Shown one piece after another: positions 17,983 to 27,660 of a DNA stretch of 64,000 bases. Under the pieces are notes generated by a model. That model worked only from the letters and a program-made list of their open reading frames with translations, was not told the origin of the DNA and searched no databases. How positions within the stretch are numbered: the stretch's first letter is position 1; the number at the start of each line of letters is the position of its first letter. The stretch spans positions 1,426,001 through 1,490,000 of the forward strand of contig NZ_CP017561.2 in assembly GCF_001865575.2 (NCBI RefSeq), in the 5' to 3' direction. The stretch comes from Paraburkholderia sprentiae WSM5005. Lineage in GTDB: Bacteria; Pseudomonadota; Gammaproteobacteria; Burkholderiales; Burkholderiaceae. The translations under genes were made by a program, and so were the position numbers.

Positions 17983-18983
17983 GCCGCGTTCCGGCGAACC
18001 CGGCGAGCGCCGCGCGTCGCCCCGATCCGGTCAGCGAACCGCCCGTCGTGCGCTGGCTGCTGATTGGCCTCGCGCTGCTGTTTCTCGCGCTGTTTCTGCT
18101 CGTGCCGCTCGCCGCGGTGTTCTATCAGGCGCTGAACAAGGGGCTGGGGTTTTACTTCGCATCGCTTGTCGATCCGGATGCGCTATCGGCCATCAGGTTG
18201 ACCCTGACCACCGCGGCGATCGCGGTGCCGCTGAACCTCGTGTTCGGCCTTGCGGCGTCGTGGTGTATCGCGAAGTTCGAATTCCGCGGCAAGGCGCTGC
18301 TGACCACGCTGATCGATCTGCCGTTTTCGGTGTCGCCCGTGATCTCCGGCCTGATCTACGTGCTGATGTTCGGCGCGCAGGGCTGGTTCGGCCCATGGCT
18401 CGAGGATCACAACGTGCAGATCATCTTCGCGGTGCCGGGCATCGTGCTCGCGACGATCTTCGTCACGTTCCCGTTCGTCGCGCGCGAGCTGATTCCGCTG
18501 ATGCAGGCGCAAGGCAACGACGAGGAAGAAGCGGCCCACGTGCTCGGCGCATCGGGCTGGCAGACGTTTCGCCGCGTCACGCTGCCGAACGTCAAATGGG
18601 GTCTACTGTACGGCGTGATTCTTTGCAATGCGCGCGCGATGGGCGAGTTCGGCGCGGTGTCGGTCGTGTCGGGCCATATTCGCGGGCAAACCGACACGAT
18701 GCCGCTGCACGTCGAAATCCTTTACAACGAATACAACTTCTCGGCCGCGTTCGCCGTGGCCTCGCTGCTCGCGCTGCTGGCGCTGGTCACGCTGGGGCTC
18801 AAGCTGCTGGCCGAGCGCCATATGTCGGCGGAACTGTCGGCGGCGCGCGAGGTGCCCGCGTATGCGGGGCCGGCGCCGTCCGGTGCTGTGCGGGCCGGCA
18901 GCGCGCAGTCCGCTTCTGATTCGTTTTTCATCAACGCCACGCCTGCGTCGCCGCGACATCCGCTCAAGCAAGGAGAGCTGTAA
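17979..18983 (+). CDS. cysW: Sulfate ABC transporter permease CysW
   Basis: A 334-residue permease partner of CysT. The first span lies near [20 protein letters not shown], and the family segments [40 protein letters not shown] and [18 protein letters not shown] are present. It is longer than E. coli CysW (291 residues) because of a C-terminal tail of about 50 residues rich in Ala, Ser and Pro that has no visible motif. The start overlaps cysT, and the stop abuts the cysA ATG directly, so the operon is tightly packed. Confidence 0.95.
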   Translation: MSRVPANPASAARRPDPVSEPPVVRWLLIGLALLFLALFLLVPLAAVFYQALNKGLGFYFASLVDPDALSAIRLTLTTAAIAVPLNLVFGLAASWCIAKFEFRGKALLTTLIDLPFSVSPVISGLIYVLMFGAQGWFGPWLEDHNVQIIFAVPGIVLATIFVTFPFVARELIPLMQAQGNDEEEAAHVLGASGWQTFRRVTLPNVKWGLLYGVILCNARAMGEFGAVSVVSGHIRGQTDTMPLHVEILYNEYNFSAAFAVASLLALLALVTLGLKLLAERHMSAELSAAREVPAYAGPAPSGAVRAGSAQSASDSFFINATPASPRHPLKQGEL

Positions 18984-20048
18984 ATGGGTATCACCGTTCG
19001 TAACCTGCACAAGCGCTTCGGCGATTTCGTCGCGCTCGACAACGTGTCGCTCGACTTTCCGCCGGGCGAACTGGTCGCGCTGCTCGGGCCGTCGGGTTGC
19101 GGCAAGACGACCTTGCTGCGCGTGATCGCCGGCCTCGAATACGCGGACGGCGGCCAGGTCGAGCTGCAAGGCCAGGACGTCGCGGCGGTCGGCGCACGCG
19201 AGCGCGAGGTAGGCTTCGTGTTCCAGCATTACGCGCTGTTCCGTCACATGACAGTGTTCGAGAACGTCGCATTCGGCCTGCGCGTGAAGCCGCGCAAGGA
19301 ACGTCCGTCGGAGAAGGTGATTCGCGAGAAGGTGCACGAGTTGCTGAAACTCGTGCAACTCGATTGGCTCGCGCAACGCTATCCGTCGGAGCTGTCCGGC
19401 GGTCAGCGGCAGCGCATCGCGCTCGCGCGTGCGTTGGCGGTGGAGCCGAAGGTGCTGCTGCTCGACGAGCCGTTCGGCGCGCTCGACGCGAAGGTGCGCA
19501 AGGAACTGCGCAGCTGGCTGCGTCGCTTGCACGACGATCTGCATATCTCGACGATCTTCGTCACGCACGATCAGGAAGAAGCGCTCGAGGTGGCCGATCG
19601 CATCGTCGTGCTCAATCGCGGGCATGTCGAGCAGGTGGGCAGCCCCCAGGACGTGTACGACCATCCGCAGACGCCGTTCGTCTACGAGTTTCTCGGCGCG
19701 GCGAACCGTCTGCACGGCAGCGTCGATGCGCAAGGCTTCGTCGTCGACGGCGCCGCGCTGCCGGTCGCCATTGCGGCTGGTTTCAGCGGTCCTGCGTTTG
19801 CCTATGTGCGGCCGCACGATCTGCGGTTGTATCCGCAGGCGGCTGGGCATCGCGACGGCATCGTCGTCGACGTGCGGCGCGTGGTGACGCTTGGCGGCTC
19901 GGTGCGTGTCGAACTCGCGGGCCGCGAGGGCAATCTGCTCGAAGCCGAACTCGATCGCGAAACGTGGCGTGATCTGCAACTGACAATAGGCGACGGCGTG
20001 ACGGCAGTGCCGCGCGCGTTACGCGTTTTTCCGGAGACAAATCGATGA
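18984..20048 (+). CDS. cysA: Sulfate/thiosulfate ABC transporter ATPase CysA
   Basis: A 354-residue ATPase energising sulfate uptake. Walker [12 protein letters not shown]-loop [12 protein letters not shown], signature [15 protein letters not shown], Walker [16 protein letters not shown] and H-loop [14 protein letters not shown] are all present. After about residue 235 a TOBE-type C-terminal regulatory domain follows, including [12 protein letters not shown]. The length is near E. coli CysA (365). It starts immediately after cysW and its stop overlaps the start of the CysB-family gene (ATGA), tying regulator and transporter into one transcript. Confidence 0.95.
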   Translation: MGITVRNLHKRFGDFVALDNVSLDFPPGELVALLGPSGCGKTTLLRVIAGLEYADGGQVELQGQDVAAVGAREREVGFVFQHYALFRHMTVFENVAFGLRVKPRKERPSEKVIREKVHELLKLVQLDWLAQRYPSELSGGQRQRIALARALAVEPKVLLLDEPFGALDAKVRKELRSWLRRLHDDLHISTIFVTHDQEEALEVADRIVVLNRGHVEQVGSPQDVYDHPQTPFVYEFLGAANRLHGSVDAQGFVVDGAALPVAIAAGFSGPAFAYVRPHDLRLYPQAAGHRDGIVVDVRRVVTLGGSVRVELAGREGNLLEAELDRETWRDLQLTIGDGVTAVPRALRVFPETNR

Positions 20049-20971
20049 ATTTCCAGCAGTTGCGCTTCGTGCGCGAGGCCGTGCGTCAGAACATGAATCT
20101 GACCGAAGTGGCGAACGTGCTGTACACGTCGCAGTCGGGCGTATCGAAGCAGATCAAGGACCTCGAGGACGAACTCGGGGTCGACATTTTCATCCGCCGC
20201 GGCAAGCGTCTGACGGGGCTCACCGAGCCGGGCAAGGCGGTGCATCAGCTGATCGAGCGGATGCTGCTCGATGCGGAGAATCTGCGCCGTGTCGCGCGTC
20301 AGTACGCCGATCAGGACAGCGGTCATCTCGTCGTCGCGACCACCCACACGCAGGCGCGCTACGCGCTGCCTAAGGTGGTCCGGCAATTCACGAAGGTGTT
20401 CCCGAAAGTGCATCTGGCGCTGCGCCAGGGCAGCCCGCAGCAGATCGCGCAGATGATCATCAACGGCGAAGCGGATATCGGCATTTCGACCGAAGCGCTC
20501 GACCGTTTTCCCGACATCGTCACGTTCCCGTGCTATTCGTGGCATCACGTCGTGGTGGTGCCGAAGGATCACCCGCTCGTGGGCCGCGTGAATCTGACGC
20601 TCGACGAAATCGCCGACTATCCGATCGTCACCTATGACCAGGACTTCACGGGCCGCTCGCATATCGACCAGGCGTTCGCCAAAGCGGGCGCATTGCCCGA
20701 CGTCGTGCTGACCGCGATCGACGCCGACGTGATCAAGACCTACGTGGAACTTGGCATGGGTATCGGCGTGGTCGCTGCGATGGCCTACGACCCCAAGCGC
20801 GACACGGAACTCGTCGCGCTGGACACGCAGCATCTGTTCGAGGCGAGCACGACCCGCGTCGGGCTGCGCAAGGGGGCATTCCTGCGCGCGTACGCCTATC
20901 GGCTGATCGAGATGTTCGCGCCGCAGTTGAGCGAGGCGGACATCGCGGCGCAGTTGCGCGAGGCGGCCTAG
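20045..20971 (+). CDS. cysB: CysB-family LysR-type transcriptional regulator
   Basis: A 308-residue LysR regulator. The N-terminal winged helix begins [20 protein letters not shown] and contains the recognition part [20 protein letters not shown], the CysB/Cbl subfamily pattern. The effector domain (about residues 95-300) includes [17 protein letters not shown], the segment CysB uses near its sulfate or N-acetylserine pocket. It should activate sulfate assimilation and sulfonate genes under sulfur limitation. It is the last gene of the sbp-cysTWA transcript with a four-base overlap, so activation would be autoregulatory. Cbl is an alternative identity. Confidence 0.93.
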   Translation: MNFQQLRFVREAVRQNMNLTEVANVLYTSQSGVSKQIKDLEDELGVDIFIRRGKRLTGLTEPGKAVHQLIERMLLDAENLRRVARQYADQDSGHLVVATTHTQARYALPKVVRQFTKVFPKVHLALRQGSPQQIAQMIINGEADIGISTEALDRFPDIVTFPCYSWHHVVVVPKDHPLVGRVNLTLDEIADYPIVTYDQDFTGRSHIDQAFAKAGALPDVVLTAIDADVIKTYVELGMGIGVVAAMAYDPKRDTELVALDTQHLFEASTTRVGLRKGAFLRAYAYRLIEMFAPQLSEADIAAQLREAA

Positions 20972-21018
20972 CGTCGCGAACAGCTTAGGGGTGAGACTTG
21001 CACCCGCACGGTGGGCGC

Positions 21019-21054
21019 AAAAAAATAGAGTCTTGCCGTGCCCGGCAAGACTCT
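21019..21054 (-). terminator. Strong intrinsic terminator of the adhesin gene
   Basis: AGAGTCTTGCC pairs perfectly with GGCAAGACTCT (11 bp, 6-base loop). On the minus strand the stem is followed by A and seven T. It terminates the adhesin transcript and, as a hairpin, could also stop cysB readthrough from the other side. Confidence 0.88.
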
Positions 21055-21118
21055 CTCTAAACACCCGCTATACAGCTATTGGACTAACGGACCTTCTGCT
21101 GCTTACGTGACATGGCTA

Positions 21119-23929
21119 TTAGAACTCGTAGCCAACCTGCGCACGTACACCAGCGTCACCCGTCGACGTGACCGACATCGCAGCGTTGACGAGCCACTTA
21201 TTGTTCCGTGAGCGGTACGTGGCTCCTACTGCTGCGGCGCTGCCGCCCTTATAGGTCGCTCCACCCGCTGCGACGATTGTTTTGCCCGGGCCCGAAGGCG
21301 TCATGTTCGGCATTGCCATCGCTGCTGCGATACCTGCATAGGCGTTCTTCGCGACGTCGTTGATTGCCTGGTTGGTTGCGTTGATACGCTGATCGGTGTA
21401 GTTGTTGGCCTGCTGAAGGCCCTGTGCGACCGAGCTGTTCATCTGACCAACATTGACTGCATCCGTGTCCGCCGTACCCGCCGCGACGTTGGTGATCTGG
21501 CGTTCATTACCCGCTGAGCCCACCGATACCGAGTTATCGCGATCCGTCATCGAGCCCTGACCCAACGCGACCGAGTTCGCATTGCCAGCCTGCGAGCCGG
21601 TGCCGATCGCCGTCGAGTTGACGCCGGTCGCCGCTGCGTTGGTACCCACTGCCACCGCGTTCCCCGCTGCGGCGCTGGCGTTTGCCCCGACCACCGTGCT
21701 GCCCGCACCGGTACCCGGCATCGCCGCGTTAGCCACTGCGTCATTGTTGCGGTCCGGCGACGAAACATCCGGGGTGACCGGCTGGATGTTCGACACCTGG
21801 GAACCGAGATCCGTCACCTGGCCGTTGAGATCCGTCACCTGGTCCTGCAACGCCGACAGCTGGCCGAAGTTCACCGCGTCATACTGGCTCGTGCCGTTCG
21901 CCACATTGCTCAGGATCACCGGGCCTGCGCTCAGGCTTCCGCCGAGCGTCACAGAACCGAAGTTCACCGAGCCGTCAGCGTGACGGTCGTACTGCACCGC
22001 GCCCGACAGTTGCGTTCCGACGTCGCCCACCTGGTTCTGCAGCTTCGTGATGTCCGTGGTGTTCTCCGTCACCCGGTCATCGAGGTTGGTGACGGCATCG
22101 CCTACGCTATGCACCGTTGTACCACCCACGCTGTAGCTCGGTGCGCTGATCGTGCCATCCGCGTTCACGGCCGAGCCGCCACCCAGACCCGCGGCGACGC
22201 TCGCCGAGTTCGCATGCAGTTGGCTGCCATTGACGGCTTCCTTGCTGCCCGCAGCAATCGCACCTTCGGCCACGCCGCTCAGCGTGCGCGCGCCATCGGT
22301 GCCACCGAAGTCCACCGTCGTGCCGTCCAGGCCCCTGGCCACCGTGATGGCCTTGCTGGTCGCGTCCTGCTGCACCAGGCCGACGCTGCCGCCGTCCAGT
22401 TGCTGCGTCAGGTTCGTGACCGAGCCTTCCACGTTGGTCACGCGGCCCTCGATGCTGGTGATCGCCGTCTTGTTGGTCGCGACGTTCGTCGCGTTGTCCG
22501 CGATGCTGGCCGTGTTGGTCGTCACGTTCCGGTTGGTCGCGTGCAGCTGCGAACCGTTCACCGCTTCGGTGCTCGTGTCGCCCAGCGCGCCAGCCTTCAC
22601 GCCGCTCAGCGTGCGCACGCCATCGGTGCCACCGAAGTCCACCGTCGTGCCGTCCAGGCCCCTGGCCACCGTGATGGCCTTGCTGGTCGCGTCCTGCTGC
22701 ACCAGGCCGACGCTGCCGCCGTCCAGTTGTTGCGTCAGGTTCGTGACCGAGCCTTCCACGTCGGTCACGCGGCCGTCGATGCTGGTGATCGCCGTCTTGT
22801 TGGTCGCGACGTTCGTCGCATTGGCCGCAATGTCGGCCGTGTTGGTCATCACGTTCTGGTTGGTCGCGTACAGCTGCGAACCGTTCACCGCTTCGGTGCT
22901 GGTGTCGCCCAGCGCGCCAGCCTTCACGCCGTTCAGCGTGCGCACGCCATCGGTGCCGCCGAAATCCACCGTCGTGCCGTCAAGATCCTTGGCCACCGTG
23001 AGGTTCCGGGTCGCTGCGTCGTGCTGCACCAGACCGATGGTGCCGTCGTTCAGGTTGTTGGTGACGTTCGTGATGTTGGCTTTGTTGATCGCGATGTCAT
23101 TACTGTTGTCGCGCGCGATGTTGTGGATCATCACCAGGCCATCGTTGAGGTCGTCCATCTTCGAGGCGTTGCGGCGCACGTTTTCGTCGATGTTGGCAAC
23201 CGCGTCACCCACGTTGTTGACCGTCGTACCGCCCACGCTGTAGCTCGGCGCGCTGATCGTGCCATCCGACTTGATCGCCGCCCCACCGCCTAGCGCATTC
23301 ACCACTCCTCCGAGCTGGCTCAGATTGACAGCATCCGTACCTTGGGTACCTGCAGCCAGGTTCACAATCTGGCGTTGGCCGGTGGTCGCGCCTACCGACA
23401 CCGTATTCGCCCGGTCGGCCACCGAATTCACGCCCAAAGCTACGCTATTGGTGGCGGTGACGGTGCTTCCGAAACCGAGCGCCACAGAATTTGAGGCACT
23501 CACGGTTGAAGCTGGGCCGAAAGCTGCCGAGTGATCACCGTTGACAACGGCCATTTCGCCGAGTGCAATCGCGCCACCCCCGTTCGCCTTCGCCGAATCG
23601 CCGATGGCGATGGCCGAGCTACCGTCATAATTAACGTCGCCTTTAGCGTTTGCACCAGCACCAATCGCTATCGATGCAGCAGTGCTGGCAGAAGCAGCGG
23701 CGGTAGTAGTGGTCGCATTGTTAATAGCAATGTTGCCATAGGCGCCAATAGGATTCGTAACATTAGCGGCAGCATTCCCACTGTAGCCGGCAATCACACC
23801 CAAGGCTACGCCGATGCTACCCATCACGCAGTGTGACTTGCTGCGCTTGCCGCGACGCGCAGTGTGCTCGGATGCAGCCACCCACGACCCAAGGGCTTCA
23901 CTCCAGATGCTGACATAGGACTTGTTCAT
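21119..23929 (-). CDS. Trimeric autotransporter adhesin (YadA-like)
   Basis: A 936-residue surface adhesin. The N-terminus MNKSYVSIWSEALGSWVAAS is an ESPR-type extended signal peptide, with cleavage expected near residue 55. The head region has YadA-like 14-residue repeats (SVALGFGSTVTATNSVALG). Neck motifs such as GTDAVNLSQL and TEAVNGSQL alternate with coiled-coil stalk segments, including three nearly identical 109-residue units. A second head-like block lies near residues 740-810. The last 80 or so residues form the four-strand YadA membrane anchor ending VGYEF with terminal Phe. Trimers in the outer membrane bind host or matrix surfaces. AAGGAA precedes the ATG. Base composition is lower in G+C near its 5' end than in its neighbours. 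Confidence 0.93.
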   Translation of the reverse strand: MNKSYVSIWSEALGSWVAASEHTARRGKRSKSHCVMGSIGVALGVIAGYSGNAAANVTNPIGAYGNIAINNATTTTAAASASTAASIAIGAGANAKGDVNYDGSSAIAIGDSAKANGGGAIALGEMAVVNGDHSAAFGPASTVSASNSVALGFGSTVTATNSVALGVNSVADRANTVSVGATTGQRQIVNLAAGTQGTDAVNLSQLGGVVNALGGGAAIKSDGTISAPSYSVGGTTVNNVGDAVANIDENVRRNASKMDDLNDGLVMIHNIARDNSNDIAINKANITNVTNNLNDGTIGLVQHDAATRNLTVAKDLDGTTVDFGGTDGVRTLNGVKAGALGDTSTEAVNGSQLYATNQNVMTNTADIAANATNVATNKTAITSIDGRVTDVEGSVTNLTQQLDGGSVGLVQQDATSKAITVARGLDGTTVDFGGTDGVRTLSGVKAGALGDTSTEAVNGSQLHATNRNVTTNTASIADNATNVATNKTAITSIEGRVTNVEGSVTNLTQQLDGGSVGLVQQDATSKAITVARGLDGTTVDFGGTDGARTLSGVAEGAIAAGSKEAVNGSQLHANSASVAAGLGGGSAVNADGTISAPSYSVGGTTVHSVGDAVTNLDDRVTENTTDITKLQNQVGDVGTQLSGAVQYDRHADGSVNFGSVTLGGSLSAGPVILSNVANGTSQYDAVNFGQLSALQDQVTDLNGQVTDLGSQVSNIQPVTPDVSSPDRNNDAVANAAMPGTGAGSTVVGANASAAAGNAVAVGTNAAATGVNSTAIGTGSQAGNANSVALGQGSMTDRDNSVSVGSAGNERQITNVAAGTADTDAVNVGQMNSSVAQGLQQANNYTDQRINATNQAINDVAKNAYAGIAAAMAMPNMTPSGPGKTIVAAGGATYKGGSAAAVGATYRSRNNKWLVNAAMSVTSTGDAGVRAQVGYEF
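22281..23065 (-). repeat. 327-bp in-frame tandem repeats in the adhesin stalk
   Basis: The segment beginning at 22281 recurs at 22608 and 22935, a spacing of exactly 327 bp or 109 codons. The first two units are almost identical over long stretches; the third starts alike and diverges after about 23065. Each unit holds a TVDFGGTDG motif and an EAVNGSQL neck. In-frame copies allow length change by recombination. Confidence 0.88.
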
Positions 23930-24475
23930 GGCATGATTCCTTTTAAAGTTTGAAAAGAATTGAGTTATGCGAACTAATGCCAAATCGCCGTTGCCATTTC
24001 TTGCTGTTCAATATCAGCTGCAAAAACGGGGGCGATGACGATCCAGAAAGCTCATGGCCGCAGTACGAATCGGCCAGATTTCTGCTGAGCCAATCCAGGG
24101 CCGGCCTTTGCTAAATCTCTGTAACTGGGTTCAGTCTATATTTTTGAGATTAGGCAAAAATAGGTCAGGTCCGAATCGACGCTGACCGGCATTTGAGCGC
24201 TGCAGCGCGTGAGTTGGCGGTACCTGCCTGTAATTGCGGAAAGCGTGGCAACGCCAGCAATCTCGACACGACGACAGATAGTAGAAAGGGGCCCCTCATG
24301 TGTTTCATCAAGTATCAGCAGTTCAGCGATGTCCGCCTTCAATACTTGCGCTGAGGAGTGCAACTGGGCGTCGCACGGGATTCAGGCCCGCTCGCATGTT
24401 GCGCGCACGCGGGGCGAGCCTGCGTCCGGTTTTTCACGCATGGCGGCGCATAGCGCATCGCTTACAATCGCCGCC
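23930..24475. other. Long AT-richer divergent intergenic region
   Basis: About 545 bp between the adhesin and asparaginase genes, visibly richer in A+T than the surroundings, especially 23935-24180. It should contain the adhesin promoter and possible regulator sites. A minus-strand frame of 75 codons (24136-24363) starts only with TTG and has no ribosome-binding site, so it is not called. TACAAT lies at 24463-24468 just before the asparaginase start and may be a -10 element. Confidence 0.5.
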
Positions 24476-25522
24476 ATGAATACCTCGACTTCTCCCTCTC
24501 TCCCGATTCCCCCCGGTCATAGCACCGCGCCGCCGCTGCCGCGCATCGCGGTGCTCGCGACCGGCGGCACGATCGCCGGCTCGGCCCCGGATGCCGCCAA
24601 TACGTCTGGCTATCAGGCGGGCGTCGTCGGCGTCGATCAGCTGCTCGCGGCGGTGCCGGCGTTGTCCGCGGTCGCGCGAATCGCGCCCGAGCAGATCGCC
24701 AGCGTCGACAGCAAGGACATGGCGATGCCGCTATGGACCACGCTCGGGCAACGCATCGACACGCTGCTCGCGACGGACGACGTCGACGGCGTGGTGGTCA
24801 CGCACGGTACCGATACGCTCGAAGAAACCGCTTACCTGCTGCATCTGACCGTCAAGTCGGACAAGCCGGTCGTGCTGACCGCGGCGATGCGCCCAGCGTC
24901 GGCGCTCTCCGCCGACGGTCCGCTGAATCTGCTCAATGCGGTGACGGTCGCCGCGCACGCGGCGGCACGCGGGCAGGGCGTGCTGGTCGCGTTCAACAAC
25001 CGGATCCACAGCGCGCGCGACGTCGTGAAAACGAGCACGTATGCGGTCGATGCGTTCCAGTCGCCAGAGATCGGCGCGCTCGGTTGGGTGCAGGATGGCC
25101 GGGTCGAATTCCAGCGCGGCGTGGTGCGCGCGCATACGTTGGCGAGCGAATTCACGCTCGATGCGGCGTGGCCGCAGGTGGAGATCGTCACGAGCTATGC
25201 GGGAGTGTCGCGGATCGCTATCGATGCGCTGGTCGCCGCGGGTGTGCGCGGCATCGTCGTGGCGGGTACGGGCAATGGCTCGATCCACCAGTCGTTGCAG
25301 CAGGCGCTGGCGGATGCCGCGTTGCGCGGCGTGGCGGTGGTGCGCTCGTCGCGCGTGGGTTCGGGGCATGTGATGCGCAACGGCGCGGCGGCCGACGATG
25401 CGCTCGGGTTCGTCAGCGCTGGTTCGCTGAATCCGTACAAGGCGAGGGTGTTGCTGATGCTGGCGCTGGCCGCGGGCCATACCGCGCCGGCGGCGTTGCA
25501 AAAGGTCTTCGATACGTATTGA
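24476..25522 (+). CDS. L-asparaginase (type II-like)
   Basis: A 348-residue asparaginase that hydrolyses asparagine to aspartate and ammonia. The first catalytic threonine lies in LATGGTIAGSA, the second in VVTHGTDTLEET with its Asp, and the Lys-containing VLTAAMRP region is modified (no Lys between TAA and RP as usual in this segment; the Lys of SDKPVVLT precedes it). The C-terminal DAFQSPEIGALGWV and GTGNGSIHQSL fit type II enzymes. No clear signal peptide is visible after the ATG at 24476, so location is uncertain. An in-frame ATG at 24440 is an alternative start. Monocistronic by position. Confidence 0.88.
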   Translation: MNTSTSPSLPIPPGHSTAPPLPRIAVLATGGTIAGSAPDAANTSGYQAGVVGVDQLLAAVPALSAVARIAPEQIASVDSKDMAMPLWTTLGQRIDTLLATDDVDGVVVTHGTDTLEETAYLLHLTVKSDKPVVLTAAMRPASALSADGPLNLLNAVTVAAHAAARGQGVLVAFNNRIHSARDVVKTSTYAVDAFQSPEIGALGWVQDGRVEFQRGVVRAHTLASEFTLDAAWPQVEIVTSYAGVSRIAIDALVAAGVRGIVVAGTGNGSIHQSLQQALADAALRGVAVVRSSRVGSGHVMRNGAAADDALGFVSAGSLNPYKARVLLMLALAAGHTAPAALQKVFDTY

Positions 25523-25817
25523 TCGCGACGATCGCGACCGCGCAGCCGATACCGGTCGTATCGACACGGGCAGCGAAATGGCGCAACGCAGAATCCGACA
25601 GCCGGACACCCGACGACGACGTCTGACCGACCAAGGCTTCCCCGGCGTCGCCGGGTGCCGCTGCGGACCCCACTTGCCGCTCTCAGCCCAGAGCGGCGCG
25701 ATTTGCCCGTTCGGCCGCGCCAGCAGCCCTCGCTGCCACGCGACCAACGGGCGCCCCACCAGTGCTCACGGTGACGTCGCCGATGCCCAGGCGAATCACA
25801 GAGCAATCACGCAGACC

Positions 25818-26729
25818 TCAGGCCGCGTTCGCTTCGTTGCTGTCCGGCGTCTGCGCGACCTCATGATTCGCCATGATCTCGAGTGCACGCACCATCGCGG
25901 AGTGATCCCATGCCTTGCCGCCGTTCGCCGCGCAGACGCTAAACAGCTGTTGCGCGCTCGCGGTATGCGGCAGCGCGATGCCGAGCTTGCGCGCGCCGTC
26001 GAGCGCCAGATTCAGGTCCTTCTGATGCAGCTCGATGCGAAAGCCCGGCTTGAACGTGCGCTTCGTCATGCGCTCGCCATGCACTTCGAGAATCCGCGAC
26101 GCCGCGAAGCCGCCCATCAGTGCCTTGCGCACTCGCTCGGGATCGGCGCCCGAACGCGACGCGAACAGCAGCGCTTCGGCCACCGCCTCGATGTTGAGCG
26201 CGACGATGATCTGGTTCGCGACCTTGCAGGTCTGACCCGCGCCGTTCTCGCCGATCAACGAAATATTCTTGCCCATCAGTTCGAACAGCGGCCTGGCCAG
26301 CGCAAAGGCTTTCTCGGGACCCCCGACCATGATCGTCAGCGACGCGTCGCGCGCGCCGATTTCACCGCCGGATACCGGTGCATCGAGATAGTCGACGCCG
26401 AGCGCGTTGATTTTCTTCGCGAACGCCTGGGTGTCGAGCGGCGAAATCGAACTCATGTCGATCACGAGCTTGCCTAGGGTGAGACCCGTGGCGACACCGT
26501 CGTCGGCGAACAGCACATTGGCGACGTCAGGTGTGTCCGGCACCATGATGATGACGATGTCGGCAGCCCGCGCGACCGCGGTCGAACTGGCGACCACGCT
26601 CGCGCTCTTCGCGATGTCGTCCGGCACCGGATACGCGCCGTTAACGAACAGCGCGTGACCGCCCTTGATGAGGTTGCGCGCCATGTGGGCGCCCATGATG
26701 CCGAGCCCGATGAAGCCGATCTTTGCCAT
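25818..26729 (-). CDS. glxR: Tartronate semialdehyde reductase
   Basis: A 303-residue NAD(P)H-dependent enzyme of the 3-hydroxyisobutyrate dehydrogenase family that reduces tartronate semialdehyde (2-hydroxy-3-oxopropionate) to D-glycerate. The Rossmann start is KIGFIGLGIMGAHMARNL, substrate loop DAPVSGGEIGARDASL, and the catalytic lysine is at about residue 169 in GQTCKVANQII. The context (gcl and hyi upstream on the same strand) identifies the substrate. It is the third gene of the glyoxylate operon, 73 bp after hyi. The ATG at 26729 begins the conserved fold. Confidence 0.93.
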   Translation of the reverse strand: MAKIGFIGLGIMGAHMARNLIKGGHALFVNGAYPVPDDIAKSASVVASSTAVARAADIVIIMVPDTPDVANVLFADDGVATGLTLGKLVIDMSSISPLDTQAFAKKINALGVDYLDAPVSGGEIGARDASLTIMVGGPEKAFALARPLFELMGKNISLIGENGAGQTCKVANQIIVALNIEAVAEALLFASRSGADPERVRKALMGGFAASRILEVHGERMTKRTFKPGFRIELHQKDLNLALDGARKLGIALPHTASAQQLFSVCAANGGKAWDHSAMVRALEIMANHEVAQTPDSNEANAA

Positions 26730-26802
26730 GTGTGTGAATCTCCTGGGTGATAGGGGCGTGCGTCGATGATCTTCACGTAGTCGAGAGGATGCTCGATGCG
26801 TG

Positions 26803-27612
26803 TCAAGCCGCCGCGTGCGCGGCGCCGCACGTCTGACCGGCCACGCTTTGCACCCAGCCGAGGCCGGCCGCGGTCGTCGCGCGCGGCTTGTATTCGCAAC
26901 CGACGTAACCGTCGTAGCCGAGTGAGTCGAGTAGCGCGAACAGATACGGATAATTGATCTCGCCGGTGCCCGGTTCGTGCCGCCCGGGGTTGTCGGCAAG
27001 CTGGATGTGCGCGATCTGCGCGAGGTTCTTTTCGATCGTCGCCGCGAGTTCGCCTTCCATCCGCTGCATGTGATAGATGTCGTATTGCAGGAACAGATTG
27101 TCCGAGCCGACCTCGCGAATCACATCGAGTGCGTCGCGCGAACGGTTCAGCGCGAAGCCTGGAATGTCGTACGAGTTGCACGGCTCGACGAGCAGCCGGA
27201 TGCCGGCCTTCTTCAACTCGCGCGCGGCGAAGCGCAGGTTGTCGACGATCGTCGCGCGGGCGGTGTCGGCGTCGACGTTCGCGCCGGGAATGCCGACGAG
27301 GCAGTTCAGTTGCGGCACCTTCAGTGCGCTGGCGTATTCGATCGCGCGGCCGACGCCTTCCTGAAACTCGCCGACCCGATCGGGCAAACACGCAATGCCG
27401 CGTTCGCCGGCTTCCCAGTTGCCCGCCGGCAAGTTGTGCAGCACCAGCTTCAGGCGGGCCTGTTGCAGACGTTCGCTCAATTCGGCGATCGAATACGGAT
27501 ACGGAAACAGGAATTCGACGGCATGAAAGCCGGCATGTGCGGCCGCCGCGAAGCGCTCGAGGAACGGCACTTCGTTGAACAGCATCGTCAGGTTCGCTGC
27601 GAATTTCGGCAT
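26803..27612 (-). CDS. hyi: Hydroxypyruvate isomerase
   Basis: A 269-residue TIM-barrel enzyme interconverting hydroxypyruvate and tartronate semialdehyde. Family segments present are MPKFAANLTMLFNEVPFLER, the glutamate-bearing LLVEPCNSYDIPGF and DIYHMQRMEGEL, and HIQLADNPGRHEPGTGEINY, which supply metal and acid/base residues. Length matches E. coli Hyi (258) with a short tail containing extra alanines. It lies between gcl and glxR with gaps of 48 and 73 bp, one operon. The start is unambiguous. Confidence 0.94.
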   Translation of the reverse strand: MPKFAANLTMLFNEVPFLERFAAAAHAGFHAVEFLFPYPYSIAELSERLQQARLKLVLHNLPAGNWEAGERGIACLPDRVGEFQEGVGRAIEYASALKVPQLNCLVGIPGANVDADTARATIVDNLRFAARELKKAGIRLLVEPCNSYDIPGFALNRSRDALDVIREVGSDNLFLQYDIYHMQRMEGELAATIEKNLAQIAHIQLADNPGRHEPGTGEINYPYLFALLDSLGYDGYVGCEYKPRATTAAGLGWVQSVAGQTCGAAHAAA

Positions 27613-27660
27613 GGTGCGTATGTCTCTCAGGTCGGTCAGGGAATGGCGCGGGTGCCACGC

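Noticed and set aside
22281..23065. 327-bp tandem repeats considered as duplicated mobile or integron units
   Set aside because: They lie entirely within one open frame as protein stalk repeats and have no recombination-site features.
21980..23293. Long plus-strand frames inside the adhesin gene
   Set aside because: Caused by the tandem repeats of the adhesin read on the opposite strand.
24136..24363. 75-codon frame on the minus strand upstream of asparaginase
   Set aside because: Starts only with TTG, has no ribosome-binding site and no family features.
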